Shown here: positions 4,186 to 10,716 of the stretch, piece after piece | Numbering within the stretch: the first letter of the stretch is position 1 | How the letters are laid out: each line of letters starts with the position of its first letter | Assembly: GCA_022572525.1 (NCBI GenBank) | Contig: JACZVS010000008.1 | Location: 1 to 10,716, forward strand | DNA: 10,716 nt | Reading direction: 5' to 3' | Source: Nanobdellota archaeon | GTDB taxonomy: Archaea > Nanobdellota > Nanobdellia > Pacearchaeales > UBA12030 | The notes under the pieces: model-generated | Seen by the model: only the letters and a program-made list of their open reading frames with translations | What the model was told of the DNA's origin: nothing | The model's database searches: none | Translations under genes and position numbers: made by a program

Positions 4186-7080
4186 TTATTTTACTTTTCG
4201 AAAAGAAATCTTAATTTCTTTTTCTCTTACATTAAATTTATCCTCAAAGGTAAGTTTCTTATACTTTTCAGAAATTTCAATTCTGGCTGCATTAACTAAT
4301 TCTTTTATTTTTACCTTGTCTAGTTCAAGTCCCTTGCCAACAATTAATAATTCAATTTTATCTTTCTTTTCCAGGGCAGCTTTTTTCCTTAAAGATTGAA
4401 TCCTTCTTATTACTTCTCTTGTGAAGCCCTCTGCCAGAAGTTGTGGAGTTAACTTTGTATCAAGCCTTAATTTTCCCCCTCTGAACTCTCTTCCTTCCTT
4501 TATTCTTTTCAACAAGACTTTTTTAACATTAACTTGCCTTTTTATTATCTCGCCAAGTTTCTTGGATGCATCATTCACTATCTTTTCTTCACTCTCTATC
4601 TCAAGAGATGCAAGAGGCCATCTTATTCCAAGCTTGGCTTGCTCTCTTTCTGCAAGAGCTGCTTCGATTATTTCTTTTATAACTTCAACTTGCTCTTCAA
4701 GCTTTTTATCAATTTCTTTTTCATTAGCTTTTGGCCATTCACAAAGATGAACGCTCTTTTCTGAGAATTCTTTTCCCTTGAATTCTTTCTTGAGTTGCTG
4801 ATAAATTTCTTCTGTTATGAAAGGGCATACAGGAGCGAGGAGCAAGAGTGTTTTGTAATAAACTTCTGCTAGTGTGTTAAGAACTGTTTGTCTTTCTTTT
4901 TTGCTTCCTGTTGAAATTTTCTCTCTTGTTATCTGTATGTAGAATCTGCTTAAGTCCAGGAAGAGTTCTTCTATTGCAGAGGGAATTCTGTTGAATTGTA
5001 AGTCTGCAAAGAGTTCATCGGATTCTTTAATTGTGCTGTTAAGTTTTGATACGATGTACTTTTCTTCAACACTTATTTTCTTAGATTTGAATTTTGGTTT
5101 TCCAATAACCTTTGTGTAATCTATTAGATACTTTGCAATATTAAGGAGAATAGTTAGACTTCTGAATTTTACCCCAGCTTCTCTATGATCATAGTTCAGG
5201 TCAAGTCCTGGAGGAGTTCCGGAAAGCATGTATAGCCTTGCAGCATCTGCCCCGTATTTGCTTAAAACTTCTTCTGGGCTTATAATGTTGCCTAGGCTTT
5301 TGGACATTTTTCTACCAAATGCGTCATTGATAAAGCCATGCATGTACACAGATTTGTAAGAATGCTTTTCAAGAGCAACCATTGACGCTACAAGGAGAAG
5401 ATTAAACCACCCTCTTACTTGATCTTTTCCCTCTATGATGATGTCGGCGGGCCAGTATTTCTTGAAGAGGTATTGCCTTTGTGGGTAATCAAGGCATGTA
5501 AAGCTTGTTGAGCCAGCATCAATCCATACATCCAACACATCAAGAAGTCTTTCAAATTTTCCCCCACATTTACAATTCCATTTAATAGCATCGATGTAAG
5601 GCCTATGCAAATCTTTTGGAGCTTTTCTCTTTGCTTTATGCTCGAGTTCTTTTATACTTCCAATAACTTCATGACTCTTGCAACTGCTGCACTGCCAAAC
5701 AGGAAGAGGAATTCCCCACAAGATCTGTCTTGTAATTCCATTGTCTCGTAGATTTTCAAGCCAGCTATGCATCCATCTGTTGCCAGCCCAATCTGGCTGC
5801 CATTTTACTTTCTTGTTAAGCTCAATCATTTTCTGCTTGAGTTTTGATTCAACATCAAAGAACCATTGATCTGTTGTTCTGAATATAACTGCTGTTCTAC
5901 ACCTCCAGCAATGTGCATATTCATGTTTAACCTTTGTTGTTGCAACAAGAAGGCCTTTCTGTTTCAGGGCTTCTGCAAACTTCTTGTCATCTTTTCTTGC
6001 TTTAAAGCCAGAGTATTTTCCTGCTTCTTCCACCACCCCTTCCTCGTTAAGTGTGTTGTAGGGCGGCAGCTTTTCTCTATGCCCTATTTCATAATCTTCT
6101 GGACCACAACCAGGAGCACAGTGCACCAAGCCAGTCCCACTTAGAGTGTTAACATATTCCTCACTTAACACTATTCTATAAGCATTCTTGTTCTTCTGCT
6201 TTAGTCTTGCATGGAAAGGAATTTCGTCTAGGAATGGCTGGATATATCTAAGTCCCTTAAGTTTCTCGCCCTTAAATTCCTCAAGAATCTTGAATTTCTT
6301 TCCTACAACTCCGGCAATAACAGCTGTTGCGAGGGCTTTTGCAATTATCCATTTTTCTCCTTCCACACTAACCTTAACATAATCAAGTTCTGGATTAACC
6401 ATGACTGCAAGATTAAAGGGCATTGTCCAAGGTGTTGTAGTCCATACAAGTAAGAATTCATCTTTCTTTCCTTCTACTAGCAATTTTACAAAGATGCTTT
6501 CGTCTTCTATTTCCTTATAGTCTAGCTCGTGTTTGGCAAGAGATGTTGCACATTTAGGACACCAATGCATTGTCTTTTTTCCCTGATACAAGAAACCATT
6601 ATCATGCGCTTTCTTGATAACCCACCAAACTCCTTCCATAAACTCTGGAGTTATTGATTTGTAAGCGTTCTTCCAATCAAGCCATACTCCAAGTCTTTTG
6701 AATTGTTCTGTCATTACCCTCATATTGTCGAGAGCAAATTTCTCGCAAATTTTGATGAAGCGCTCAACTCCGAATTTTTCAATGTCTTTCTTTTCCAGCT
6801 TGTATTTCTTCATGACTTCATGAGTTATGGGCAAGCCATGCATATCCCAGCCAGCTCTGTCCCAAACATTAAAACCCCTCATACGCGCATTCCTTAGATA
6901 GAAATCTTTCAGAGACTTATTCCAAGCTGTTCCAATATGTATCTCGCCGGTTGTGTAAGGAGGACCATCTAAGAAGTACACATTCTTACCTTTCTGATTC
7001 TTCTTCCTTGCAGCGTCATACACTTTATGCTGTTCCCAGAATTTCAATATTCTAGGTTCAACTTCGTTTGGGTTGTACAT
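4186..7080 (-). CDS. ileS: Isoleucyl-tRNA synthetase, archaeal/eukaryal type, 964 aa
   Basis: Charges tRNA-Ile with isoleucine. Class I signatures are present: HIGT at 48-51 (GPPYTTGEIHIG region) and KMSKS at 591-595. The inserted editing domain, about 190-400, carries WTTTPWT (213-219) and GTGLVHCAPGCGPEDY (315-330), used to hydrolyse mischarged Val-tRNA. Cys pairs CPKC (174-177), CWRC (391-394), CSSC (464-467) and CKC (503-505) suggest zinc sites. WGIPLPVWQC and the LDVWIDAGSTS region are typical of the catalytic core. The anticodon-binding part follows about 650, and the C-terminal region (LDTKLTPQLLAEGFTREVIR) is the archaeal form. At 964 residues it is somewhat shorter than many archaeal enzymes, but no motif is missing. 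It ends in two tandem TAA codons. The ATG at 7080 is right because the usual amino-terminal NEVEPRILKFW follows directly. Confidence 0.98.
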   Translation of the reverse strand: MYNPNEVEPRILKFWEQHKVYDAARKKNQKGKNVYFLDGPPYTTGEIHIGTAWNKSLKDFYLRNARMRGFNVWDRAGWDMHGLPITHEVMKKYKLEKKDIEKFGVERFIKICEKFALDNMRVMTEQFKRLGVWLDWKNAYKSITPEFMEGVWWVIKKAHDNGFLYQGKKTMHWCPKCATSLAKHELDYKEIEDESIFVKLLVEGKKDEFLLVWTTTPWTMPFNLAVMVNPELDYVKVSVEGEKWIIAKALATAVIAGVVGKKFKILEEFKGEKLKGLRYIQPFLDEIPFHARLKQKNKNAYRIVLSEEYVNTLSGTGLVHCAPGCGPEDYEIGHREKLPPYNTLNEEGVVEEAGKYSGFKARKDDKKFAEALKQKGLLVATTKVKHEYAHCWRCRTAVIFRTTDQWFFDVESKLKQKMIELNKKVKWQPDWAGNRWMHSWLENLRDNGITRQILWGIPLPVWQCSSCKSHEVIGSIKELEHKAKRKAPKDLHRPYIDAIKWNCKCGGKFERLLDVLDVWIDAGSTSFTCLDYPQRQYLFKKYWPADIIIEGKDQVRGWFNLLLVASMVALEKHSYKSVYMHGFINDAFGRKMSKSLGNIISPEEVLSKYGADAARLYMLSGTPPGLDLNYDHREAGVKFRSLTILLNIAKYLIDYTKVIGKPKFKSKKISVEEKYIVSKLNSTIKESDELFADLQFNRIPSAIEELFLDLSRFYIQITREKISTGSKKERQTVLNTLAEVYYKTLLLLAPVCPFITEEIYQQLKKEFKGKEFSEKSVHLCEWPKANEKEIDKKLEEQVEVIKEIIEAALAEREQAKLGIRWPLASLEIESEEKIVNDASKKLGEIIKRQVNVKKVLLKRIKEGREFRGGKLRLDTKLTPQLLAEGFTREVIRRIQSLRKKAALEKKDKIELLIVGKGLELDKVKIKELVNAARIEISEKYKKLTFEDKFNVREKEIKISFRKVK

Positions 7081-7111
7081 TTTCCAGTAGTTTTAAATGG
7101 TAGATTTAGAA

Positions 7112-7123
7112 TATTTAAAATTA
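7112..7123 (-). promoter_or_regulatory. TATA element of ileS
   Basis: The minus strand reads TAATTTTAAATATTC, with TTTAAATA at 7119-7112, overlapping or directly following the stop codon of the upstream surface-protein gene. Transcription would start near 7089, about 9 nt before the ATG. No clear ribosome binding site is present. Confidence 0.5.
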
Positions 7124-10100
7124 GCTATGCCTTAACCTCCTGGCTTTTGCTCTTGCCTCTCTTGCTTCTTTTTTCATACCAAGCTTTTCCAAATGTCGCG
7201 CCTTGAACAGCAATAAAAGTCTTGCATCTTTATCATGTAACTTCATAATTTCCAGATCCTTCTTAAACCACTTTTCTATCGGGAATCTTTTCTTAAGTTT
7301 ATAGAATTCCCCCATCGCACGCTTGTATTTCTTGTGTAGTATCAAAGAGTAAATTGCCTTAAGTTTTGTGATAGTATATTCTCTTAACCTCCTTCTTGCT
7401 TCGAGGAATAACAAAATAAGTGCGATTAAAGCGAGCAACAAAATAAGAAGCCATAATAAAGAACCCTTCTTTTCAATCTTTATAACAAATCCGCAAGCAG
7501 GACATGATTCCCCTCCACAATCTAACCCTGTTTCATCATAATCTTGTACTCCATCTGAACAATACCAACAATAAGGTTGTTCTGCTAAACTTGTAAGCTG
7601 CTCTCCCAGTTCTATGTCAAATCTTGGAACCCCCGTAAAAATAGGCCTTACTCTTGCAACCACTTTTCCTGTTTCAGAATCTATTATTGCAGTATGTCTG
7701 ACAAAACACCATTCTTCTGATCTGAATGAGACTGCTGCCTTTCTGCATGCTTGTTCCACAATTCTGTCATCTTTACATTCTTTAAGATCTGTACAGAATC
7801 TGTTTTGCTTTCCTAAAGCTGAAATATTGCCCGCAAGTATCTGCTCAATGTTATAATCAATTAAGCATTGACTCCATTCAGTGCAGTTCCAGTTTGGTAC
7901 ACAACCTCCTCCTCCACCTCCCCTATTTCCACAAATACAAACCTCTCCCACAGAACACCCGTCTTCTCCTATATCTGATACTCTTCCCGTTATTTTTCCT
8001 GTTGGAGTGGGGTTGAAAAATTTAGCTATACGTTTGAAAATATTTTCCTTTTCATCTTTGTCTTTTTTACCTTTTGTTATATCAACACTTTCGGGAATTC
8101 CTTTAGGTAATCCAGCAAAGCCAGACACTCCACTACCCTCTACTTCTTCACAAGTTCCAAATTCATAACCTTGAACCTTACATCTTTGAGTACAACTTTG
8201 TTCTACTACACATTTAGGTTCTCCTTGCTCATCATCGCAAATGCCTGGAGCGCAATCTTCAACATCCCAGCACGCATTCTTTATTCCAGTACACGTTTCT
8301 ACTGATTTTCCATCTGGGCTACATTTTTTGGCTCCGACATTGCATTTACAGCCGCCTCCGTTTCCGTTACCATTTCCGCCACTTTTTATTGTCACAGTTC
8401 TTTCTGTTGTTTCGTTCATATTACCAAGGGTGTCGTTTGCGAGGACTTTGTAAGTGTAGGTTGCTACTGCAAGGCCAGTGAAAGTGTAATTACAAGTTAT
8501 GTTTGTACCGCTTCCAATTTCTGTCATAGTATAGTTAGTTGCCTGCCATGTTACCAGGCAGCTTCCAATATTATTGGTGAGGTCTCTGTCAGCCACTGTT
8601 ACGTTTATTGTTACGGTCGTTGAAGTTTGTGAAGCTCCATTATCTGGAGTTGGGAAGATGAAATAGATGGTTGGCCCAAGAGTATCATCTATAAGGGATA
8701 CAGTTCTGGTTTCTGTGAAGTTCTTGTTGCCAGCTTTATCTGTAATCGTTACATTGAATGTGTAATTTGTTGCCGGGAGTGAAGTGAAGTTGAGTCTTGT
8801 TATTGACTCTTTAGCCACGAAGGTCCTGTTGAGTTCTGCAGTTAAATTTGATAGGACAAAAGTGAAGTTGGCGAAGTTGATTTCTGTGATTGTCACATTA
8901 ACAGTTATATAGTCTGTTGCGTGGGTGCTTCCATTGTCAAATGTGTCTGTTGTGAAATTTATTAAAGGATTTATGGTATCAATTGTTACTGTTCTGCTTC
9001 CTGTAACTGCCCAAAGATTACCAGAATTATTTGCATGAACTTTGTAAGTGTAAGCTGCATCTGCTAGGCTAAGTTGCGTGTAATTACAAGTAACTTCTGT
9101 TCCTGTTCCAATCCTTGTCATTGTATTATTAACTGCTTGCCAATCTAACAAGCAAGTTGAAACATCTGTTGGAGAGATTACACTGAGATTTATTGTGACA
9201 GTTGTTGAACTCTGGAAGACTCCATCTCCCGGAGTAGGAAAGACATAAGTTATTACTGGAACAGATGTATTCAGAGTAATGGTTCTTCTTTCTGTTGTGT
9301 TCTTATTGCCCACATAATCAGATGCTGTTACATTGTAAAGATATGTGCCATTGTTTAAAGAAGTGAAATTCAGAGAAGTTTCAGTAGTAAATGTTCTATT
9401 AAGCTCTGTTGTAAATCCATTGCTTATGTTTACAAGTATGAATGTGTAATTCACAACTCCTGTTGTGGCATCGCTCGCAGTCACTTCCACTATTATGTAA
9501 TTTCTTCCAGTTATTGAGTCATTCGATTCTGTTAGGCCAGTATAATCAATGAATGGGGCGATTGTATCTACTGTGATGTATCTTCTCTCTGTTACATTAA
9601 AGTTTCCTGCTGTATCATTTACGTAAGCCTTGAAGTTATGGCTTCCTTCTGCGAGATTAAATGAAGTAAAGTTACAAATAAAGTTAGGAGCGGTCCCAGT
9701 ACAAGTCATTGTGAAGTTTGTGCCATCTATGTCTGTGAGGTTAGCAGCTAAATTAGCTTCTGTAATGCTTACATTTACGTAAAGAGTGGTGGAAGAAGTA
9801 TTTGTGCCGTTAGCAGGAGTTACCGCTATAAATTCAATTAGAGGATTTATTGTTTCAGTTGTGTAAGTGATGTTGAGCATAGGAGTGCTTTGTCCTGCAG
9901 AGCTGTCATGGAAAGTTGCGAGTAAATCCCCCCCCTGATCAAGATTTCCAGTACCAATTTGCAGAGTAGTAGTATCTAATACCCCATTATCCTGACCGTG
10001 TTCTGTTGTATTTAACTTCAAAGTTAAATTCTCAGTACCTGCAGCAAAAGCATCTCTCACAGATGTTGTTACATTCCAAAAGTAAAATCCAATACTCGAT

Positions 10101-10716
10101 ACGGTAGTGGAATTTCCTGCATTGGATGTAGGAGAACCCATAAGCCAGGTGAATAAAACAGTGGCATTTGCATCATCTTCTGTCCAAGTTTGATTTGTCA
10201 CATTATATACGGTTAGATTAACATCATTTGCAGCACCAGTAGCTTCAAGCACTAAATCGGCAATATCAATTGTTGCGCCTGCAGGAATGTCCTTGATAGG
10301 GAATTTCATCCAGCCAGCTTGATCTACCGGGATTCCAAAAGACGGTTGAGCAGAACCACTAACTAAAGAAGATATGTCTGCGCCAGCGCCAAGACTTAAG
10401 ACGGGATCTATTAACAAATAATTCTGGTTAGCGACATTCGTGACTTCTATCCTATCTCTTGTGATGGAAACGCCAAAACCAGAATCTATAGCATCCTTCC
10501 AAGAAAAATGAATGTTGTCTGGAAAGATAATTTTATCAGGGTTAATCTTTATATCCTCTTTTGAAAAGCCCTGTATGTCTACAATTTCCAATCCAACTCC
10601 CTTCAGATCCTTCTTATAATTCCCAAGATTAGAAAATACAAGGTCATATTTGTAAGAAAAGGTCTTGTTTTTGCGTTTGTTTTTCACAAAAATTTCTGGT
10701 GGCAAGGAAGGAATAG
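7121..10716 (-). CDS. Giant multidomain cell-surface protein with C-terminal membrane anchor, 5' partial
   Basis: The frame is open to the right edge, so the true start and signal peptide lie outside. Residues are counted from the TTG at 10705. Residues 1-110 are a beta-rich segment. Residues 125-283 resemble a DNRLRE/CBM96-like beta-sandwich (AGWMKFPIKDIPAGATID, TSVRDAFAAG, LLATFHDSSAG). Residues 287-774 are five Ig-like repeats in A-B-A-B-A order. A Gly/Asn linker (776-785) leads to a Cys-rich stalk (786-1072) with a thrombospondin-1-like WNCTEWSQC (939-947) and DGVQDYDETGLDCGG (1051-1065). A membrane helix (1082-1101) precedes a tail of about 90 residues rich in Lys and Arg. Over forty N-x-S/T sequons occur before the helix and none after it. 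Together this describes a glycosylated outside region held by one C-terminal anchor. Likely roles are adhesion, S-layer or host contact, as inference. The coding end is 40 bp from ileS. Confidence 0.9.
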   Translation of the reverse strand, partial: IPSLPPEIFVKNKRKNKTFSYKYDLVFSNLGNYKKDLKGVGLEIVDIQGFSKEDIKINPDKIIFPDNIHFSWKDAIDSGFGVSITRDRIEVTNVANQNYLLIDPVLSLGAGADISSLVSGSAQPSFGIPVDQAGWMKFPIKDIPAGATIDIADLVLEATGAANDVNLTVYNVTNQTWTEDDANATVLFTWLMGSPTSNAGNSTTVSSIGFYFWNVTTSVRDAFAAGTENLTLKLNTTEHGQDNGVLDTTTLQIGTGNLDQGGDLLATFHDSSAGQSTPMLNITYTTETINPLIEFIAVTPANGTNTSSTTLYVNVSITEANLAANLTDIDGTNFTMTCTGTAPNFICNFTSFNLAEGSHNFKAYVNDTAGNFNVTERRYITVDTIAPFIDYTGLTESNDSITGRNYIIVEVTASDATTGVVNYTFILVNISNGFTTELNRTFTTETSLNFTSLNNGTYLYNVTASDYVGNKNTTERRTITLNTSVPVITYVFPTPGDGVFQSSTTVTINLSVISPTDVSTCLLDWQAVNNTMTRIGTGTEVTCNYTQLSLADAAYTYKVHANNSGNLWAVTGSRTVTIDTINPLINFTTDTFDNGSTHATDYITVNVTITEINFANFTFVLSNLTAELNRTFVAKESITRLNFTSLPATNYTFNVTITDKAGNKNFTETRTVSLIDDTLGPTIYFIFPTPDNGASQTSTTVTINVTVADRDLTNNIGSCLVTWQATNYTMTEIGSGTNITCNYTFTGLAVATYTYKVLANDTLGNMNETTERTVTIKSGGNGNGNGGGCKCNVGAKKCSPDGKSVETCTGIKNACWDVEDCAPGICDDEQGEPKCVVEQSCTQRCKVQGYEFGTCEEVEGSGVSGFAGLPKGIPESVDITKGKKDKDEKENIFKRIAKFFNPTPTGKITGRVSDIGEDGCSVGEVCICGNRGGGGGGCVPNWNCTEWSQCLIDYNIEQILAGNISALGKQNRFCTDLKECKDDRIVEQACRKAAVSFRSEEWCFVRHTAIIDSETGKVVARVRPIFTGVPRFDIELGEQLTSLAEQPYCWYCSDGVQDYDETGLDCGGESCPACGFVIKIEKKGSLLWLLILLLALIALILLFLEARRRLREYTITKLKAIYSLILHKKYKRAMGEFYKLKKRFPIEKWFKKDLEIMKLHDKDARLLLLFKARHLEKLGMKKEAREARAKARRLRHS
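8384..9847 (-). repeat. Five tandem Ig-like repeats, alternating A-B-A-B-A
   Basis: Inside the giant surface protein, units of about 95 codons alternate. A units (9566-9847, 8975-9259, 8384-8674) share an FPTP/TP-x-NG opening, STTVTIN, a Cys pair and TYKV-x-AN near the end. B units (9269-9559, 8687-8971) share TELNRTF, LNFTSL, YNVT/FNVT and GNK-x-xTE-R-T, and lack cysteines. The second and third A units are much more alike (WQA-x-N-x-TMT-x-IG-G) than either is to the first. Confidence 0.8.

Noticed and set aside
4105..6897. Many short plus-strand frames opposite ileS
   Set aside because: Antisense shadows of a strongly conserved gene, with no upstream signals.
7081..7111. TTTAAAAC at 7097-7090 as the ileS TATA
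   Set aside because: Its centre is only about 14 bp from the ATG, which would put the start site inside the coding sequence; the element at 7112-7119 fits better.
7614..8453. Plus-strand frames of 70-95 codons opposite the Cys-rich stalk
   Set aside because: Proline/serine-rich antisense readings of the Gly/Cys-rich coding strand, without ribosome sites or domain features.
8384..9847. CRISPR-like or short tandem repeat array
   Set aside because: Repeats are about 295 bp, diverged and in frame; they encode Ig-like domains and have no short identical repeat-spacer pattern.

Overview
The window looks like a piece of an AT-rich archaeal chromosome, most likely from a small-genome DPANN lineage (Woesearchaeota/Pacearchaeota-like; this placement is inference). 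The archaeal signs are an isoleucyl-tRNA synthetase of the archaeal/eukaryal type, a TrmB-family regulator, BRE/TATA-like promoters about 26 bp upstream of start codons with little or no leader, a type IV pilin-like (class III) signal peptide, and a huge sequon-rich surface protein anchored by a C-terminal membrane helix.

Layout. Positions 1-2013 (minus) hold the first 671 codons of a surface protein that runs off the left edge. It has a pilin-like membrane anchor, a beta-rich region, a thrombospondin type 3 Ca-binding repeat and a right-handed beta-helix domain resembling carbohydrate-active enzymes. Positions 2164-2352 (plus) encode a 62-residue protein of unknown function. It converges on a tRNA-Thr(CGU) gene at 2356-2428 (minus), which directly abuts the adenylate kinase stop codon. 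A tiny four-cysteine zinc-ribbon protein (3049-3201) overlaps the adenylate kinase start by ATGA, so zinc ribbon, adk and tRNA-Thr appear to form one transcript. Further right on the minus strand are a TrmB-like regulator (3241-4062), ileS (4186-7080) and a giant multidomain surface protein (7121 to the right edge, N-terminus outside the window).

How it fits together. A compact housekeeping block (ileS, regulator, zinc ribbon-adk-tRNA) sits between two large cell-surface genes. Almost everything is on the minus strand and spacing is tight (0-150 bp). Nearly every transcription unit has its own recognisable TATA element, and two look leaderless. The most unusual items are the pilin-anchored beta-helix protein, the alternating A-B-A-B-A Ig-like repeats and cysteine-rich stalk of the giant protein, and a degenerate copy of the tRNA-Thr 3' end at 2081-2100 that brackets the small plus-strand gene.
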